DNA from: Halomonas sp. 25-S5
GTDB lineage: Bacteria; Pseudomonadota; Gammaproteobacteria; Pseudomonadales; Halomonadaceae
DNA: 64,000 nt
NCBI RefSeq assembly: GCF_029889845.1
Contig: NZ_JARANV010000010.1
Location: forward strand, 58,551 to 122,550
Direction of reading: 5' to 3'
Shown: positions 8,908 to 18,429 of the stretch, one piece after another
Layout of the letters: each line of letters opens with the position of its first letter
Numbering within the stretch: position 1 is the first letter of the stretch
The notes under the pieces: generated by a model
Told to the model about the DNA's origin: nothing
Database searches by the model: none
What the model saw: the letters and a program-made list of their open reading frames with translations, nothing else
Position numbers and translations under genes: made by a program

Positions 8908-9783
8908 ATGAACATTCACGTTGCCGAGCGGAGTACCGCGCCCATGTCAGGTCACGAAAGGTCACGTCAGGAAAACTCCCGTCCCGAACCCGGTCAGCCG
9001 GTGACCCGCAATAATGACGCCCATCATGAGCTGAGCATCCGCGTTCGCGACCTCAATCTCTGGTACGGCCAGAGTCAGGCGCTGAAGAACCTCAACATCG
9101 ATGTCTACCAGAAGAACATCACGGCCCTGATCGGGCCCTCGGGCTGTGGCAAGTCCACCTTCCTGCGCTGCCTGAATCGCATGAACGACCTGATCCCCAG
9201 CGTGCGTCTCGAAGGGCTGGTGGAGATGGATGGCCGCGATGTCAACGCCGCCAAGATGGACGAGGTGGCGCTGCGCCGCCGGGTGGGCATGGTCTTCCAG
9301 AAGCCCAATCCCTTTCCCAAGTCGATCTACGACAATGTCGTCTACGCGCCGCGCATGCACGACCTGGTGAGCCGCAAGGCCGACCAGGATGAACTGGTAG
9401 AGAAGGCGCTGCGCGACGCCGGCTTGTGGGAGGAGGTCAAGGACAAGCTGCACCAGCCGGGTACCTCGCTCTCCGGTGGCCAGCAGCAGCGCCTGTGCAT
9501 CGCCCGCGCCATCGCGGTGCAGCCCGACGTGATCCTGATGGACGAGCCCACCTCGGCGCTGGACCCGATCTCCACGGCGACCATCGAGGACCTGATGGAC
9601 AAGCTCAAGCAGCAGTTCACCATCATCACCGTGACCCACAACATGCAGCAGGCGGCGCGGGTGGCAGACTACACGGCCTTCTTCCACCTCGGCGAGATCA
9701 TCGAGTACAACGACACCCGTACGATGTTCGCCAACCCGGCCACCAAGAAGGCCGAGGACTACATCACCGGCCGCTACGGCTGA
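8908..9783 (+). CDS. pstB: Phosphate ABC transporter ATP-binding protein PstB
   Basis: 291 residues with a poorly conserved N-terminal leader of about 40. Walker A is GPSGCGKST (residues 76-84), the signature is SLSGGQQQR and Walker B is [13 protein letters not shown]. It powers phosphate import through PstCA. An ATG at 8944 is a possible shorter start and would remove part of the leader. A strong hairpin follows the stop. No phoU, phoB or phoR is adjacent, so the control genes must lie elsewhere. Confidence 0.95.
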   Translation: MNIHVAERSTAPMSGHERSRQENSRPEPGQPVTRNNDAHHELSIRVRDLNLWYGQSQALKNLNIDVYQKNITALIGPSGCGKSTFLRCLNRMNDLIPSVRLEGLVEMDGRDVNAAKMDEVALRRRVGMVFQKPNPFPKSIYDNVVYAPRMHDLVSRKADQDELVEKALRDAGLWEEVKDKLHQPGTSLSGGQQQRLCIARAIAVQPDVILMDEPTSALDPISTATIEDLMDKLKQQFTIITVTHNMQQAARVADYTAFFHLGEIIEYNDTRTMFANPATKKAEDYITGRYG

Positions 9784-9802
9784 AGCGAATACTCGCGGCA
9801 AG

Positions 9803-9834
9803 GACGACGGGGAGGCCAAAGCCTCCCCGTCGTC
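9803..9834 (+). terminator. Strong hairpin after pstB
   Basis: Perfect 14-bp arms GACGACGGGGAGGC (9803-9816) and GCCTCCCCGTCGTC (9821-9834) with a CAAA loop. There is no long U-tract, but the position 20 bp after the pstB stop and before the arsC operator suggests it separates the pst and ars transcripts. Confidence 0.65.
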
Positions 9835-9870
9835 GTTGACGCTGTCATATGATTGACATCCCGGTGCGTT

Positions 9871-9890
9871 ATATATGATATTCCATATAT
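9871..9890 (+). promoter_or_regulatory. Probable ArsR operator upstream of arsC
   Basis: ATATATGATATTCCATATAT is a dyad with perfect 7-bp arms ATATATG/CATATAT and a 6-bp spacer. Eighteen of twenty bases recur at 15561-15580 in front of acr3. It lies 17 bp before the arsC start, a position suited to repression. Confidence 0.65.
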
Positions 9891-9907
9891 CTCAAGGGGC
9901 CATTCCC

Positions 9908-10330
9908 ATGGCGAAACAGCGTGTGCTCTTCCTGTGCAATGCCAATTCCGCCCGCTCGCTAATGGGGGAGGCGCTGTTGCGCCACCTGGCAGGCGATACG
10001 TTCGAGGCCTACAGCGCGGGCAGCGAGCCGAATGAACCCGCTGCGATGACCCTGGCGGCATTGAAGAAGCAGGGTATTTCCACCGAAGGGCTGGCCAGCA
10101 AGTCGCTGGATGATTTCGCCGGCGAACATTTCAATGCCGTTATCGTGCTCTGCGACAAGGCCCAGCAGGCGTGCCGAGACTGGCAGGGCGAAAGCGACGA
10201 GCACCTCTACTGGGACATTCGCGACCCGCGCCTGATCGGTCGTTCCGACGCCTACGAGCAGGCCCTCAACGAGATTCGTCATCGCCTCTCGCTGTGGCTT
10301 CAGATTAAGGCCCGGGACGACGATCTCTGA
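9908..10330 (+). CDS. arsC: Arsenate reductase, low-molecular-weight phosphatase type
   Basis: 140 residues. The N-terminal P-loop CNANSARS (Cys10 to Arg16) fits the CX5R motif of LMW protein tyrosine phosphatases and of their arsenate reductase relatives. DIRDPRLIGRSD near the C-terminus supplies the general-acid Asp. The enzyme reduces arsenate to arsenite for export by Acr3. The start is ATG 9908 with AAGGGGC ahead of it. First gene of arsC-gapdh-arsJ, preceded by an ArsR-type operator. The resolving Cys pattern is not identical to the Staphylococcus enzyme, so the electron donor is uncertain. Confidence 0.85.
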   Translation: MAKQRVLFLCNANSARSLMGEALLRHLAGDTFEAYSAGSEPNEPAAMTLAALKKQGISTEGLASKSLDDFAGEHFNAVIVLCDKAQQACRDWQGESDEHLYWDIRDPRLIGRSDAYEQALNEIRHRLSLWLQIKARDDDL

Positions 10331-10369
10331 GGGTGTCTCCCGGCGTTCATTCTTCATCAGGAGAACACC

Positions 10370-11398
10370 ATGCCCCTACGTATCGGCATCAACGGCTTCG
10401 GCCGTATCGGTCGCCTGGTCCTGCGTAGCCTCTGGCCCCGCGTTACGGCGGGCGAGGTCGAACTTTCGCGCATCAATGACCCGGGTGGCGATGCCGCGAC
10501 CTTCGCCCACCTGCTGGAGTTCGACTCGGTACACGGACATTGGAGCCCGGGGCAGGGGATCCACGGCGATGGTGATGCCATCCTGATTGACGGCCACCGC
10601 ATCGCCTTCAGCACGCACAAGGCGGTGGACGAGGGCGACTGGTCCGGCTGCCAGGTCGCCATCGAGTGCTCCGGCAAGATGAAGACCACGGAGGCGCTTC
10701 AGGCCTATCTCGACCAGGGCGTCGAGCGAGTGGTGGTCAGCGCGCCGGTGAAGGAGGCGGGCGTGCTGAACGTGGTGGTGGGCGTCAATGATGACAGGTA
10801 CGACCCCGACGTCCATCGCATCGTCACCGCGGCGAGCTGCACCACCAACTGCCTGGCGCCGGTGGTCAAGGTGATCCACGAGATGTTCGGGATCCGCCAC
10901 GGCTCGATGACCACGGTGCACGACATCACCAACACCCAGGTCATCCTCGACGCCCCGAGTTCTCCACAGAAGCCGGACCTGCGCCGTTCACGCGCCTGCG
11001 GCATGAGCCTGATCCCCACCACCACCGGCTCGGCCAAGGCGATCACCGCCATCTTCCCGGAACTCGAGGGCAAATTGAACGGGCATGCCATCCGAGTGCC
11101 GCTGGCCAACGCCTCGCTCACCGACATGGTCTTCGAACTCGAGCGCGAGGTGACGGTGGGGGAGGTCAATGCGGCGCTAGAGGCGGCCGCCGAGGGCCCG
11201 CTTGCCGGCATCCTCGGCTATGAGGAGCGTCCGCTGGTCTCCATCGACTACCGCACCGACCCCCGCAGTTCGATCATCGATGCGCTCTCCACCATGGTGG
11301 TCAACGGTACCCAGCTCAAGCTCTACGCCTGGTACGACAACGAGTGGGGCTACGCCAATCGCACCGCCGAGCTGGCCTTGAAGGTGGGGCGTGGTTGA
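10370..11398 (+). CDS. ArsJ-associated glyceraldehyde-3-phosphate dehydrogenase
   Basis: 342 residues. The NAD-binding start is [17 protein letters not shown] and the catalytic centre is AASCTTNC with Cys157. The protein ends with [17 protein letters not shown]. The gene overlaps arsJ by 8 bp. In the characterised ArsJ system a GAPDH makes 1-arseno-3-phosphoglycerate from arsenate, and ArsJ exports it; the product then breaks down outside. The tight coupling to arsJ and arsC supports this role over glycolysis. A separate housekeeping GAPDH would be expected elsewhere in the genome. Confidence 0.92.
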   Translation: MPLRIGINGFGRIGRLVLRSLWPRVTAGEVELSRINDPGGDAATFAHLLEFDSVHGHWSPGQGIHGDGDAILIDGHRIAFSTHKAVDEGDWSGCQVAIECSGKMKTTEALQAYLDQGVERVVVSAPVKEAGVLNVVVGVNDDRYDPDVHRIVTAASCTTNCLAPVVKVIHEMFGIRHGSMTTVHDITNTQVILDAPSSPQKPDLRRSRACGMSLIPTTTGSAKAITAIFPELEGKLNGHAIRVPLANASLTDMVFELEREVTVGEVNAALEAAAEGPLAGILGYEERPLVSIDYRTDPRSSIIDALSTMVVNGTQLKLYAWYDNEWGYANRTAELALKVGRG

Positions 11399-12623
11399 CA
11401 GAAGCTCTCTCGCCGCTCGCCTGCGAGCCTTGCCCTTCGAGGTACGCCAGTACCTGCTGATTACCGGCAACTACTGGGCCTTCACCCTGACAGACGGCGC
11501 CCTGCGCATGCTGGTGGTACTGCATTTTCACCAGTTGGGCTACACGCCGCTCGAAGTGGCGCTGCTGTTCCTCTTCTATGAGGCCTTCGGCGTGGTCACC
11601 AACCTGGTAGGGGGGTGGCTGGGCGCCCGCCTGGGGCTCAACCGCACCATGAACGTTGGGCTCGCGCTGCAGGTCGTGGCGCTGTCCATGCTGATGGTGC
11701 CCGCTACGGCCCTCACCGTGCCCTGGGTGATGGCCGCCCAGGCCCTCTCGGGCATTGCCAAGGACCTCAACAAGATGAGCGCCAAGAGCGCGGTCAAGGT
11801 GCTGGTGCCCAGGGACAGCCCCAGCGCCGGCAGCGCCCTCTACCGCTGGGTGGCGATCCTCACCGGGTCCAAGAATGCGCTGAAGGGCGCCGGCTTCTTC
11901 ATCGGCGGGCTGCTGCTGACCCTGATCGGCTTTCGTGGCGCCGTGATCGCCATGGCGCTGATGCTGGTCGCGGTGCTGGCCCTGTCGCTTGCCCGTCTCA
12001 AGGCCGACCTGGGCCGCCAGAAGCGCAAGCCCAGGTTCAGCGAGGTGTTCTCCAAGTCGCGGGCCATCAACGTGCTCTCGGCGGCGCGGCTGTGCCTCTT
12101 CGCCTCCCGGGACGTCTGGTTCGTGGTGGCGCTGCCGGTGTTCCTCTATGACCAGCATGGCTGGAGCCACTGGACGGTAGGCGGCCTGCTGGCCATCTGG
12201 GTGATCGGCTATGGCGGTGTACAGACCCAGGCGCCGCGCCTCACCGGCCTGGTAAAGGGCGGGGCGCGAGGCGTGACGGCTTTCTGGGCCATGGCGCTGG
12301 CCGGCCTGCCGGCACTGCTGGCGCTGCTGCCGCTGGCCGAGGTGGGGTGGCTGGTGGCGGGCTTGCTGGCCTTCGGCGTGCTGTTCGCCGTCAACTCCAG
12401 CTGGCACAGCTACCTGATCGTCCACTACGCCCGCGCCGACGGCGTCTCCATGGACGTGGGCTTCTACTACATGGCCAACGCCATGGGGCGCCTGCTGGGG
12501 ACCCTGCTCTCCGGCTGGGTCTACCAGGTCTACGGCCTTACCGCCTGCCTGTGGATCTCTTCGGCCCTGGTGGCGGCCAGTGCGCTGATGGCCTTGGCGC
12601 TGCCGCGGGAGGCCAAGGCCTGA
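11391..12623 (+). CDS. arsJ: ArsJ organoarsenical (1-arseno-3-phosphoglycerate) exporter, MFS
   Basis: 410 residues with about twelve membrane segments. It starts at GTG 11391 inside the end of the GAPDH gene, so the two are probably translationally coupled. The motifs [20 protein letters not shown] near the start and [14 protein letters not shown] in the middle are those I associate with ArsJ. The protein exports the arsenylated glycolytic intermediate made by the adjacent GAPDH, giving arsenate resistance without reduction. It converges on another MFS gene. Confidence 0.92.
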   Translation: MVDRSSLAARLRALPFEVRQYLLITGNYWAFTLTDGALRMLVVLHFHQLGYTPLEVALLFLFYEAFGVVTNLVGGWLGARLGLNRTMNVGLALQVVALSMLMVPATALTVPWVMAAQALSGIAKDLNKMSAKSAVKVLVPRDSPSAGSALYRWVAILTGSKNALKGAGFFIGGLLLTLIGFRGAVIAMALMLVAVLALSLARLKADLGRQKRKPRFSEVFSKSRAINVLSAARLCLFASRDVWFVVALPVFLYDQHGWSHWTVGGLLAIWVIGYGGVQTQAPRLTGLVKGGARGVTAFWAMALAGLPALLALLPLAEVGWLVAGLLAFGVLFAVNSSWHSYLIVHYARADGVSMDVGFYYMANAMGRLLGTLLSGWVYQVYGLTACLWISSALVAASALMALALPREAKA

Positions 12624-12636
12624 TGACATGCCGGTC

Positions 12637-13839
12637 TCAGGAGGATGCCGGAGGCGCCGCTTGAGGCTCCCGCTCGGCGAGTCCGCGCAGTGCCCAGAGG
12701 CCCAGCACAGGTCCTGGAAGCAGCCACCACAGCACCCAGGGGCCCTGGGCCGCCCACAGGCTGCTGGTCAGCGAGATCGCCGGGATGGTCAGCGCGAATC
12801 CCACGGCATTCATCACCGCCAGCGTGGAGCCGACTCGGGCCAGGGGGGCGGTAGCGGCAGCCAGCGCCGAGAACTGCGGCGAGTCGGCGATGACCGTGAG
12901 TCCCCAGGCGCCGAGCAGGACGAGCAGCAGGCCGGGTGGCAGCCAGGGCAGCAGCGGATAGGCCAGACAGATCAGCCCGGAGGTGGCCAGGGCACGCCGT
13001 GCCACCCACAGGCTGCCGAGGCGCCGGCTCAAGACGCCGCCACCCACGCAGCCCACAAGCCCCAGGGCAATGACGCCGAACGATAGCCAGGGCACCAGGT
13101 CCTCGGTGGCGCCCAGGCGCTGGAGCTCCCGGGCTACCAGGAAGGGCGTCAGCATCCACAAGGCATAGAGCTCCCAACAATGGCCGAAGTAACCCCCGGC
13201 CACGGCCCGGAAGCGCGGCTCGCGCAGGCCGGCGAGGCCCTCTTGCAGTCGAGCGGGACCGGCGGGCGGTGGCAGGTGGGGGCCATCCCCGAGCAGGTGG
13301 ATAAGGGCCCCGCCGGCCAGCGCGAGCAGCGAGGCACCGATCAGCGGCCATTCCCAGGGCATGCCCAGGGTGGTGCCACGAAGCAGGTGGGGCAGGGCGG
13401 TCCCCAGGGTCAGCATGCCGACCAGCCACGCCAGGGCCGCGCCCTTGTGGGTCGGTGTCCAGCCGATCACCAGCTTCATGCCCAGCGGGTAGATGCCGGC
13501 CAGGCACAGGCCGGTGGCGAAGCGCAACGCCAGGCTTGCGGCGAAGGACTCCGAGGCCAGCACGAAGGCCGCGTTGACCAGGGCGCCGAGCAGGCAGGAG
13601 ACGGCAAAGATGCGGCTGGCGCGGAACCGGTCGGCAAGGCCGCTGGCGGCGATGCTCAGGGTGCCGAGGATGAAGCCGGCCTGAACGGTGAGGGTCAGCC
13701 GGCCGAGGTCGGCCTCGGTGAGCCCCAGGTCGCGGGACAGGGACAATCCCACGCCATTCACGCTGAACCACAGCGAGGTGCCGCAGAGCTGGGCAAGGAC
13801 GATGATCGCCAGGGGGTGGCGGTGCAGGAAGGTCGTCAT
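12637..13839 (-). CDS. MFS transporter in the arsenic block
   Basis: 400 residues, about twelve hydrophobic segments. It opens with LAIIVLAQLCGTSLWFSVNG and has an MFS motif A-like loop SGLADRFRASRIF and a second signature GLCLAGIYPLGMKLVIGW. The start at 13839 is followed by the usual short polar stretch. It lies between arsJ (convergent) and arsR (divergent), so a link to arsenic or phosphate-ester export is plausible, but sequence alone does not give the substrate. It is not an ArsJ paralogue. Confidence 0.8.
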   Translation of the reverse strand: MTTFLHRHPLAIIVLAQLCGTSLWFSVNGVGLSLSRDLGLTEADLGRLTLTVQAGFILGTLSIAASGLADRFRASRIFAVSCLLGALVNAAFVLASESFAASLALRFATGLCLAGIYPLGMKLVIGWTPTHKGAALAWLVGMLTLGTALPHLLRGTTLGMPWEWPLIGASLLALAGGALIHLLGDGPHLPPPAGPARLQEGLAGLREPRFRAVAGGYFGHCWELYALWMLTPFLVARELQRLGATEDLVPWLSFGVIALGLVGCVGGGVLSRRLGSLWVARRALATSGLICLAYPLLPWLPPGLLLVLLGAWGLTVIADSPQFSALAAATAPLARVGSTLAVMNAVGFALTIPAISLTSSLWAAQGPWVLWWLLPGPVLGLWALRGLAEREPQAAPPASS

Positions 13840-13962
13840 ACCGCCATGGTCGCCCTCGCCCCAGGGGCAAGGCAAGTCCGGTGTCGGCCTGGCCGGCTGT
13901 TGCTTCGCCTGTGCGGCTGCATCACGTAGAATCGTGTTGATCCCAACCCGAGGAAATCTCCG

Positions 13963-14313
13963 ATGTCGCTGGACCCGGTTCGCCTCTTCAAGTGCCTGGG
14001 CGACGAGACGCGCCTGATGCTGATGCTGCTCGTGCTGCGTGAGCAGGAGCTCTGCGTCTGCGAGATGACCCACGCCCTTGAGGAGTCCCAGCCCAAGGTC
14101 TCGCGACACCTGGCGCAGCTGCGTCGGTGCGGGTTGCTCAACGATCGGCGTGAGGGCCAGTGGGTCTATTACGGACTCGAGTCGAGCCTACCCGCCTGGG
14201 TGATGACCACCCTGGAGGCCGCGGCGAAAGGGTGCGCCCCCCGGCTCGCGCAGCGGCGCGAGCGACTCTCGGGCATGGGCAACCGTCCGGAGCGTCGCGC
14301 CGCCCTCTGCTGA
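13963..14313 (+). CDS. arsR: ArsR/SmtB family arsenite-responsive repressor
   Basis: 116 residues. A winged helix carries the metalloid-binding motif ELCVCE (Cys31 and Cys33), followed by the recognition helix SQPKVSRHLAQLRRCGLL. GAGGAAA lies ahead of the ATG. ArsR-type proteins release their operators when arsenite binds the Cys cluster. The two dyads before arsC and acr3 are the obvious targets. Extra cysteines occur in the tail (Cys86 region and the last residue) and could contribute a third thiolate. I did not find the same dyad directly upstream of arsR itself. Confidence 0.9.
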   Translation: MSLDPVRLFKCLGDETRLMLMLLVLREQELCVCEMTHALEESQPKVSRHLAQLRRCGLLNDRREGQWVYYGLESSLPAWVMTTLEAAAKGCAPRLAQRRERLSGMGNRPERRAALC

Positions 14314-14330
14314 TCCAGGGCCTGGCCGGA

Positions 14331-14426
14331 TCAGGCCTTGAGCAGGCGCTGGATCTCCTCGGCGCCGGCCACCTTGCCCTCGATGATCACCTCACCATCG
14401 ACCCCGAGTGCCGGGGTGCGCCTCAC
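14331..14426 (-). pseudogene. Remnant of a thioredoxin-like small redox protein
   Basis: The minus strand from a GTG at 14426 to the stop at 14331 encodes 31 residues, [20 protein letters not shown] followed by GAEEIQRLLKA. This matches the C-terminal third of the roughly 80-residue thioredoxin-fold proteins (redox-active disulfide protein 2 type) often found with acr3 or arsenic permease genes. The N-terminal part with the CXXC site is missing. The remnant begins exactly at the acr3 stop codon, which suggests a deletion that joined the two genes. Confidence 0.65.
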
Positions 14427-15526
14427 CCCCTTGTCTCTGCGGGCGCCTGCGCCTCGGCCTCGGGGAAGTGGTGCCGGGTGTTGTTGGCGATGCGCACCAG
14501 CGCCAGCATCAGCGGCACCTCCACCAGCACACCCACCACCGTGGCCAGCGCCGCGCCGGACTGCAGGCCGAAGAGCGAGATGGCGGCGGCCACGGCGAGT
14601 TCGAAGAAGTTGCTGGCGCCGATCATTGCCCCGGGGGCCGCCACGCTATGGGGCACCTTCCACGCCTTGGCCCAGCCATAGGCGATGAAGAAGATCAGGA
14701 AGGTCTGGAGGCTCAGCGGGATGGCGATCAGCACGATATGCAGCGGCGCCTCGAGGATCACCTCGCCCTGGAAGGCGAACAGCAGCACCAGGGTGATGAT
14801 CAGTCCGATGGGGGTGATCGGCCCCACCTTCTTCAGGAAGACGTTGTCGTACCACTCGATGCCGCGGCGGGCGATCAGGGTGCGCCGGGTCAGGTAGCCG
14901 GCGGCCAGCGGGATGACGATGTAGAGCACCACGGACAGCGCCACGGTATCCCAGGGTATCGGGATGTTGGAGACCCCGAGCAGGAAGACCACGATAGGGG
15001 CGAAGGCGAACAGCATGATCAGGTCGTTGAGGGCCACCTGCACCAGGGTGTAGGCGGCATCGCCCCGGGTCAGGTAGCTCCACACGAAGACCATGGCCGT
15101 GCAGGGGGCGGCGCCCAGCAGGATGGCCCCGGCCAGGTACTGGCTGGCGCGCTCGGCGGGAATCAAGGGGGCGAACACCACCGTCAGGAAGAACCAGGCG
15201 ATGGCGAACATGGTGAAGGGCTTGATCAGCCAGTTCACGGTAGTGGTGATGATCAGTCCCCTGGGCTGGCGGCGCACGCCAAGGATGGCAGTGAAGTCGA
15301 TCTGCGCCATCATGGGGAAGATCATCGCCCAGATCAGCACCGCCACCGGGATCGACACCTGGGCAACCTCGAAGCGCGAGAGGGTCTCGGGGATCGCCGG
15401 GGCGAACTGGCCGAGCAGCACGCCGGCGATGATGGCCAGGGCTACCCAGACCGAGAGGAAGCGCTCGAAGCGTCCCATGCCCTCCGCGGAGCTGGGAGCA
15501 TCAGTAGCGGTGTGGTGAGTCGTCAT
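14423..15526 (-). CDS. acr3: Arsenite efflux permease Acr3
   Basis: 367 residues with about ten membrane segments. The conserved Cys lies in [17 protein letters not shown] (Cys142), which is essential in characterised Acr3 proteins. The last 14 residues (from PEAEAQAP onward) look unlike the family and run into the thioredoxin-like remnant, so the C-terminus may have been altered by a deletion. Acr3 exports arsenite using the proton gradient. It has its own operator, nearly identical to that of arsC, and is transcribed away from fetA. Confidence 0.93.
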   Translation of the reverse strand: MTTHHTATDAPSSAEGMGRFERFLSVWVALAIIAGVLLGQFAPAIPETLSRFEVAQVSIPVAVLIWAMIFPMMAQIDFTAILGVRRQPRGLIITTTVNWLIKPFTMFAIAWFFLTVVFAPLIPAERASQYLAGAILLGAAPCTAMVFVWSYLTRGDAAYTLVQVALNDLIMLFAFAPIVVFLLGVSNIPIPWDTVALSVVLYIVIPLAAGYLTRRTLIARRGIEWYDNVFLKKVGPITPIGLIITLVLLFAFQGEVILEAPLHIVLIAIPLSLQTFLIFFIAYGWAKAWKVPHSVAAPGAMIGASNFFELAVAAAISLFGLQSGAALATVVGVLVEVPLMLALVRIANNTRHHFPEAEAQAPAETRG

Positions 15527-15560
15527 GATGGCATCCTCTCACCGTGGGGGAGTGTCGAAT

Positions 15561-15580
15561 ATATATGAAATTCCATATGT
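15561..15580 (-). promoter_or_regulatory. Probable ArsR operator upstream of acr3
   Basis: ATATATGAAATTCCATATGT shares 18 of 20 bases with the dyad before arsC, with 6 of 7 arm positions paired. It sits 35 bp upstream of the acr3 start. Confidence 0.65.
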
Positions 15581-15661
15581 ATTCAATCGCTTTGCCGGGC
15601 GCCGTTTCATGAACTGCTATGATCGTCGCCACGCCGAGCGTCCCAGCGCTGGAGATAGCCC

Positions 15662-16276
15662 TTGATCGCCACCGATGCCCTGAGCCTGGAGCGGCTCGCT
15701 GTCGGCGAGCTTGCCGAGGTGAGCCTAACCATCGCCCCCTGCGAAGTTCATTGCCTTTCCGGCCCCAGTGGGTCCGGAAAGAGCCGCCTGCTGCGCGCCG
15801 TAGCCGACCTGGAGCCCCACCATGGACAAGTGTGGCTGGGCGATATCGCCCAGGCGGCGCTGCCGGCCCATGCGTGGCGAGCGCGGGTGATGCTGGTGCC
15901 GGCCGAGAGCCAGTGGTGGGCGGACAGCGTGGGCGAGCATATGCCGCAGGTCGCTCCCGCGGATCTCGCGATGCTGGGCTTCACCCCCGAGGTTCTGGGC
16001 TGGCAGGTCTCGCGCCTCTCGTCGGGGGAGAAGCAGCGCCTGGCCCTGCTGCGGGCGATCAGCCGTCAGCCCTCGGCACTGCTGCTCGACGAGCCCACTG
16101 CCAACCTGGATGAGGTCACCACCCGCCGGGTCGAGGACTGGCTCAAGGCACGGGTCAGCGAGCGGGGCTGGCCGGTGATCTGGGTCGCCCACGACCCCGC
16201 CCAGATCCAGCGGGTGGCAGAGCGCCACTGGCGAATCGAGGGAAGCGAACTCGTGGAGGCGGCGTCATGGACGTGA
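15662..16276 (+). CDS. fetA: FetA-type ABC transporter ATP-binding protein
   Basis: 204 residues. Walker A is GPSGSGKS (34-41), the signature is SRLSSGEKQRLAL and Walker B is ALLLDEPTANLD. The start appears to be TTG 15662, with GGAG at 15651. The stop overlaps the permease gene by 10 bp. This pair corresponds to E. coli FetAB (YbbL/YbbM), reported to act in iron export and peroxide resistance. No regulator lies next to it, and the substrate assignment is by family only. Confidence 0.82.
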   Translation: MIATDALSLERLAVGELAEVSLTIAPCEVHCLSGPSGSGKSRLLRAVADLEPHHGQVWLGDIAQAALPAHAWRARVMLVPAESQWWADSVGEHMPQVAPADLAMLGFTPEVLGWQVSRLSSGEKQRLALLRAISRQPSALLLDEPTANLDEVTTRRVEDWLKARVSERGWPVIWVAHDPAQIQRVAERHWRIEGSELVEAASWT

Positions 16277-17070
16277 TCGCGCTGACCTGGTGGCAGCTTG
16301 CCCTGGCGGCGCTGATGGTGGTGGCGCTGGCCGCCTGCACGGCCATGGCACGACTGGGCATGGGCAGGAGCCTGCTGATCGCCGCGGCGCGCACGGTGAT
16401 CCAGCTCACCCTGGTGGGGCTGGTGCTGGAAGCGCTTTTTGCGGCCGAGCGGCTGGTGTGGGTGGCGCTGATGGCGCTGGGCATGCTGCTGATCGCCGGG
16501 CGCGAGGTGATGGCGCGCCAGAAGCGCCGCCTGCTGGGCGGCTGGGCCTTCGGTATCGGTACCCTGGCGATGTTTCTCTCCTCGTTCACGGTGACGGTGC
16601 TGACGCTTACCGTGATCATTGGCCCCGAGCCCTGGTATCGGCCGCAGTACGCCATTCCGCTGCTGGGCATGATGCTCGGCAACACCATGACCGGGGTGGC
16701 CCTGGCGCTGGATCGGCTGACCGACACCGCCTGGCGCCAGCGAGCGGTGATCGAGAATCGCCTGATGCTCGGCCAGCGCTGGCAGGAGGCGGTCGGTGAC
16801 ATCCGCCGCGAGGCGATGCGCAGCGGCCTGATGCCGATGATCAATGCCATGGCGGCCGCCGGGGTGGTCAGCCTGCCGGGCATGATGACCGGCCAGATAC
16901 TCGCCGGCAGTCCGCCGGCCCTGGCGGTGAAGTACCAGATACTCGTGATGTTCACCATTACCCTGGGGACCGGCTTCGGCACCCTGGCGGCAGTGGCCGC
17001 GGGCAGTCGCCGGCTGTTCGATGGCCGCGAGCGACTGCGCCTCGACCGTCTGGCAGCGCCCCGTGGATAA
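16267..17070 (+). CDS. fetB: FetB-type ABC transporter permease (UPF0014)
   Basis: 267 residues with six or seven hydrophobic segments. The family signatures GREVMARQKRRLLGG and LPGMMTGQILAGSPP are present, as is LLGMMLGNTMTG. It starts at ATG 16267 within the ATPase gene, indicating a two-gene operon. Proteins of this family form the membrane part of FetAB. A strong hairpin follows the stop. Confidence 0.87.
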   Translation: MDVIALTWWQLALAALMVVALAACTAMARLGMGRSLLIAAARTVIQLTLVGLVLEALFAAERLVWVALMALGMLLIAGREVMARQKRRLLGGWAFGIGTLAMFLSSFTVTVLTLTVIIGPEPWYRPQYAIPLLGMMLGNTMTGVALALDRLTDTAWRQRAVIENRLMLGQRWQEAVGDIRREAMRSGLMPMINAMAAAGVVSLPGMMTGQILAGSPPALAVKYQILVMFTITLGTGFGTLAAVAAGSRRLFDGRERLRLDRLAAPRG

Positions 17071-17074
17071 CGAT

Positions 17075-17108
17075 GACGCCCGCTGCCCCTCCGGAGGCAG
17101 CGGGCGTC
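17075..17108. terminator. Bidirectional hairpin between fetB and thiolase genes
   Basis: Perfect 13-bp arms GACGCCCGCTGCC (17075-17087) and GGCAGCGGGCGTC (17096-17108) with an 8-base loop lie between two converging genes. Confidence 0.65.
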
Positions 17109-17128
17109 GCTGGCGGGCACTTGCCGGG

Positions 17129-18316
17129 TCAGTCGATCAGTTCGACCGCCACGGCGGTGGCCTCGCCGCCGCCGATGCACAGGCTGGCGATGCCACGCTT
17201 GCCGCCCCGGGTGCGCAGGGCATGGATCAGGGTGGCGATGATCCGCGAGCCGGTGGAGCCGATGGGGTGGCCCTGGGCGCAGGCGCCGCCGAAGACATTG
17301 ACCTTGTCGTGGGGCAGGCCAAGGTCGTCCATGGCCATCAGGGTCACCACGGCGAAGGCCTCGTTGATCTCGAAGAGGTCGACATCATTCACGCCCCAGT
17401 CGAGTTTCTTCATCAGCGTGTCGATGGCGCCCACCGGGGCAATGGTGAACTCGCTCGGGTGACGCGAGTGGGTGCTGTGGCCCAGCATCCGCGCGATCGG
17501 CCTGGCGCCCAGGCGGTCGGCCGCCGCCTGGCTGGCCAGGATCAGCGCCGAGGCACCATCGGAGATGGAACTGGAGTTGGCGGCGGTGATGGTGCCGTCC
17601 TTGGCGAAGGCGGGGCGCAGCGAGCGGATCTTGTCGAGCTTGGCCTGGAAGGGCTGCTCGTCGTGGTCCACCACGCTTTCCCCCTGGCGGCTGGTGACGG
17701 TGACCGGCGCCATCTCGGCCTTCAGGTGGCCGGCGTTGGTGGCCTCCATGGCGCGCTCCAGCGAGGCGATGGCGAAGTCGTCCAGGCGCTCGCGGCCATA
17801 GCCGCGCTCGCTGGCGACGTCCTGGGCGAAGACACCCATCAGCTTGCCGGTCTCGGCGTCCTCCAGGCCGTCCAGGAACATGTGGTCCTTGAGCTCGCCG
17901 TGGCCCAGGCGATAGCCGGTACGTGCCTTGGTTAGCACATGAGGCGCATTGGACATGGACTCCATGCCGCCGGCCAGCATCACCTCGCCGCTGCCGGCGC
18001 GGATCAGGTCGTGGGCCAGCATGGTGGCCTTCATGCCAGAGCCACACAGCTTGTTGATGGTGGTGGCGCCTATGGCATCGGGAATACCGGCCTGGCGCAT
18101 CGCCTGGCGGGCCGGGCCCTGCTTGACGCCGGCGGGCAGCACGCAGCCCATGATGCCCTCGTCGATGCTGTCGGCACTGATGCCGGCGCACTCGATGGCG
18201 GCCTGGATCGCCGTGGCCCCCAGCTGCGGGGCGGTGAGGCTGGCGAGGCTGCCCAGCATGCCACCCATGGGCGTGCGTGCGGCAGAGAGGAAGACGATAT
18301 CGTTGGACTGGCTCAT
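17129..18316 (-). CDS. Acetyl-CoA C-acyltransferase (thiolase)
   Basis: 395 residues, the length of biosynthetic-type or short-chain thiolases. The acyl-accepting Cys is Cys91 in NKLCGSGMKA. The C-terminal catalytic residues lie in GGACAQGHPIGSTGSR (His) and SLCIGGGEA (Cys). It cleaves 3-ketoacyl-CoA or condenses two acetyl-CoA. It is transcribed divergently from the TetR gene, with a shared operator between them, and so probably supplies the last step of the beta-oxidation-like pathway encoded to the right. AtoB and FadA-like roles cannot be told apart by sequence alone. Confidence 0.9.
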   Translation of the reverse strand: MSQSNDIVFLSAARTPMGGMLGSLASLTAPQLGATAIQAAIECAGISADSIDEGIMGCVLPAGVKQGPARQAMRQAGIPDAIGATTINKLCGSGMKATMLAHDLIRAGSGEVMLAGGMESMSNAPHVLTKARTGYRLGHGELKDHMFLDGLEDAETGKLMGVFAQDVASERGYGRERLDDFAIASLERAMEATNAGHLKAEMAPVTVTSRQGESVVDHDEQPFQAKLDKIRSLRPAFAKDGTITAANSSSISDGASALILASQAAADRLGARPIARMLGHSTHSRHPSEFTIAPVGAIDTLMKKLDWGVNDVDLFEINEAFAVVTLMAMDDLGLPHDKVNVFGGACAQGHPIGSTGSRIIATLIHALRTRGGKRGIASLCIGGGEATAVAVELID

Positions 18317-18429
18317 GGTGGGCTCTCCCGGTGTGGCGTAACGGTCCCGGGCGGGACCGCATTGTCATTGTGGCCGTGATCTCGGACGGCGCCGCGTTGA
18401 CCCGTCCGAGAGGCTGTGGTTTTCTCAGG

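Noticed and set aside
10370..11398. Housekeeping glycolytic GAPDH
   Set aside because: It overlaps arsJ and follows arsC, which fits the arsenate-specific role better.
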